64,000 bases of DNA, taken from the NCBI RefSeq assembly GCF_018688155.1, contig NZ_CP061312.1, forward strand, positions 1,240,001 to 1,304,000, given 5' to 3'. This DNA comes from Polynucleobacter sp. AP-Sving-400A-A2 (lineage in GTDB: Bacteria > Pseudomonadota > Gammaproteobacteria > Burkholderiales > Burkholderiaceae). The notes beneath the pieces are model-generated. The model saw nothing but the letters and a program-made list of their open reading frames with translations, made no database searches and was not told the DNA's origin. This document shows positions 62,557-64,000 of the stretch, piece after piece. The stretch's first letter is position 1. Every line of letters begins with the position of its first letter. A program made the position numbers and the translations under genes.

Positions 62557-63381
62557 TTAACGCCAAATTGGCAAGTTCAACCACCAACCCCACCACTCCG
62601 GCCAACCACGAGACCAGAATGGGCCGCTAATCACAATACAAACCGCGCTCCAAAAAACCGCTGCTAAGGCTAGAAATAATCCAACTCGGTGAATTCCTAA
62701 GGTACCAACTGAATAACCAATCGTGTCTCTAAAGAAGGTATCTTCATGTTCAGGCGTTTTAACAAACTCGCCTTTTTGTGGATTTGTAGACGACAAAACT
62801 AAACCGCCGTGTAATACCAAAGCAAAGGTGGTGGTGAAGAATAAAGTCACCGCAATCATATGCGCTGGGTTGTAATGAAAATGGAGGTACTGATAGCCTG
62901 TATTGGAGACCCAGTCCAAGTGACTCAAGATGCCGTAAGGAAAGCCATGACCCCATGCACCTAATAGTATTGGCCTAACGATAACCAAAGTGAAATAAGC
63001 AAATACCGCCATTAAGTAGGCGTAGGGAACATGAAGTCCCATACCGAGCTTTCGACAAATCTCCATTTCTCGCAAGGCCCACGAAAGGAATGCACCTAAA
63101 GCACAAACCGTAATCAGCTGCCACAGCCCGCCTTCTAGCAAGGGGGCAAAACCAAGTCCATAACTAATGTCCGGTGGCGCGATATTGATCTGCCAAGGGT
63201 TCCATGTTGGACCCTGTGAAGCACCCCACAAAATCAGTGCGGTACCTAAAAAAGAAAATAAAACGGTGGTAACACCAAAAAATCCGACGTAAAACGGCCC
63301 CACCCAAAAATCGAATAAGTCCCCACCGACTAATGTACCGCCTCGAACGCGATACTTTCTTTCAAAACTAAGCATGGCCAT
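62557..63381 (-). CDS. pufL: Reaction-centre L subunit
   Basis: Partner of PufM, binding half of the pigments and QA/QB-path quinone. The 274-residue protein begins [33 protein letters not shown] (given in part: [19 protein letters not shown]), with the helix D motif [20 protein letters not shown] containing the two conserved His. Five helices, normal length. An 85-base gap with a hairpin separates it from pufA. Confidence 0.96.
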   Translation of the reverse strand: MAMLSFERKYRVRGGTLVGGDLFDFWVGPFYVGFFGVTTVLFSFLGTALILWGASQGPTWNPWQINIAPPDISYGLGFAPLLEGGLWQLITVCALGAFLSWALREMEICRKLGMGLHVPYAYLMAVFAYFTLVIVRPILLGAWGHGFPYGILSHLDWVSNTGYQYLHFHYNPAHMIAVTLFFTTTFALVLHGGLVLSSTNPQKGEFVKTPEHEDTFFRDTIGYSVGTLGIHRVGLFLALAAVFWSAVCIVISGPFWSRGWPEWWGWWLNLPIWR

Positions 63382-63407
63382 TTTTTATGCTCTCCGATGA
63401 ATGGATA

Positions 63408-63447
63408 AATAGGGTTGAGCTAAGAAGCGATTTAACCTAACCCTATT
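63408..63447 (-). other. Intercistronic hairpin between pufA and pufL
   Basis: The nine-base arms AATAGGGTT and AACCCTATT flank a 22-base loop in the 85-base gap between pufA and pufL. In Rhodobacter capsulatus a hairpin at this place protects the pufBA mRNA and gives the excess of LH1 over reaction-centre polypeptides. This stem is not followed by a T-run on the minus strand, so it is more likely a processing or stability element than a terminator. Confidence 0.6.
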
Positions 63448-63466
63448 CACCATTTTTTTATACAAA

Positions 63467-63673
63467 TTACTTTGCTGCTGGAACTGATGGTGGCATTGCA
63501 GAACCTGATTTAGCTTCCATCGCCTTAAACTGGGCTTGGCTTAAACCATCCAACCAGTTGAAACGAACACTACTTAGCAAAATCAAGTGAATCATTGCTG
63601 CAAGACCAAACAGGAAAACACCTTGAACAACCATTGATCGCAATGGATCATAAAGTTTCCAAATTCTCCACAT
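63467..63673 (-). CDS. pufA: LH1 alpha polypeptide
   Basis: A 68-residue core-antenna alpha chain: [14 protein letters not shown] at the N-terminus (the typical LH1 alpha start), one helix with the bacteriochlorophyll ligand in MIHLILLS and a C-terminal tail with Ala/Lys/Pro. AGGAG precedes the ATG. It is separated from the pufB end by orf74, which is unusual. The paired beta gene is partial at the right window edge. Confidence 0.94.
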   Translation of the reverse strand: MWRIWKLYDPLRSMVVQGVFLFGLAAMIHLILLSSVRFNWLDGLSQAQFKAMEAKSGSAMPPSVPAAK

Positions 63674-63682
63674 AATCTTCTC

Positions 63683-63907
63683 CTAATTTAAATAAGACAT
63701 AAAACCATAAACTGCCGACCTCGTACCATCGATAAGCGATTTTTCTTCAGCTCCAGGAAGCCAAGAACTCCACTTCGTTGGCAAAATCTGGGTAAATAAA
63801 GAAATAACAAAACACACTATGAAACATAAAATAAAAATAAGATTAAAAGTGATTGAGTCTTCTCTAATCATATTTTTTTCTTTGCTAATAACGTGATCCA
63901 TTTTCAT
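63683..63907 (-). CDS. Membrane protein inserted between pufB and pufA (orf74)
   Basis: A 74-residue protein with a polar N-terminus (residues 1-20, rich in Lys, Asp, Glu), one hydrophobic helix (about residues 22-42, FNLIFILCFIVCFVISLF) and an amphipathic C-terminal tail with LPTKWSSWLPGAEEKS and SAVYGFMSYLN. A strong AGGGGA site precedes the first ATG. It lies 27 bases after pufB and 9 bases before pufA, so it must be on the puf transcript. Layout (helix, then W/P-rich and Ser/Ala-rich tail) resembles small alphaproteobacterial puf proteins such as PufQ, but sequence identity was not checked and PufQ normally precedes pufB. It lacks the antenna His, so it is not a standard beta or alpha chain. 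Confidence 0.72.
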   Translation of the reverse strand: MKMDHVISKEKNMIREDSITFNLIFILCFIVCFVISLFTQILPTKWSSWLPGAEEKSLIDGTRSAVYGFMSYLN

Positions 63908-63934
63908 ATCATTCCCCTAAGATTTATTCCGATT

Positions 63935-64000
63935 TCAATGGAACCAAGGACGCCATGCCCAAACCAAAATATGGGCAACTACAGCTATAGAAGTAAAACC
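63935..64000 (-). CDS. pufB: LH1 beta polypeptide, C-terminal part (truncated by window edge)
   Basis: The last 21 codons and stop are visible, reading GFTSIAVVAHILVWAWRPWF-H. This is the LH1 beta C-terminus: ligand His in VAHIL and the W-x-W-R-P-W-F end. The N-terminus lies beyond the window. The gene precedes orf74 and pufA on the minus strand. It differs from the LH2-like PucB end (YIYSPWLK), which separates the two antenna types. Confidence 0.85.
   Translation of the reverse strand, partial: GFTSIAVVAHILVWAWRPWFH

Overview
The window is chromosomal DNA of an aerobic anoxygenic phototrophic betaproteobacterium. The protein sequences, the compact gene spacing and the moderate G+C are what I would expect of Burkholderiaceae such as Polynucleobacter, but that genus call is an inference from general resemblance. 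Coding density is very high. I saw no rRNA, tRNA, insertion sequence or CRISPR array.

Left part (1-12 kb): the end of a tungstate-type ABC transporter (tupB partial, tupC), then on the minus strand a complete periplasmic formate dehydrogenase locus: a large pterin subunit with a Tat signal, an Fe-S subunit, a cytochrome b subunit, a small lipoprotein, a small Tat protein, a TorD-like chaperone, a polyferredoxin, DUF3305/DUF3306 proteins and the Fe-S carrier ApbC. From 12 to 31 kb lie ordinary housekeeping and envelope genes: a copper chaperone and P-type ATPase, a glycosyltransferase/PAP2 group, rlmJ, hemE, a SOUL protein, ldcA-tadA-queD-queE, a tandem pair of secreted paralogues, and a radical SAM gene coupled to a ferritin-like gene.

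Right part (31-64 kb): a photosynthesis gene cluster that runs off the right edge. Its blocks are: (i) hemA-dxs-orf46-tspO, for tetrapyrrole and isoprenoid precursors; (ii) pucBA, an LH2-like antenna with a strong terminator, then pucC and three coupled small membrane proteins; (iii) bciB, an nnrU-family gene, a lipoprotein and a lipocalin; (iv) a long minus-strand operon bchF-bchM-lhaA-puhA-puhB-puhC-acsF-puhE-bchG-bch2-bchP-orf40; (v) the divergent regulators ppaA/aerR and ppsR followed by crtA-crtD-crtC; (vi) the convergent minus-strand set pufB(partial)-orf74-pufA-pufL-pufM-pufC, a terminator, then crtI-crtB. Together these would give bacteriochlorophyll a made with the O2-dependent cyclase, a type II reaction centre with a tetrahaem cytochrome, LH1 and LH2-like antennae, and spheroidene/spheroidenone-type carotenoids. 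bchNBHL and bchCXYZ are not seen and must lie elsewhere. Perfect PpsR-type boxes (TGT-N12-ACA) sit before hemA, before pucBA and between bchF and ppaA.

The most striking observation is that bchF does not end where the family normally ends. It continues in frame, through a charged linker, into a complete light-harvesting beta polypeptide 38/43 identical to the local PucB. Twenty of the 38 identical codons differ silently, so the fused antenna domain looks maintained by selection. Other unusual items are a 74-residue membrane protein gene inserted between pufB and pufA, a 283-base crtD/crtC overlap with no normal start near the conserved crtC N-terminus, and several membrane proteins of 40-51 residues inside the photosynthesis cluster.
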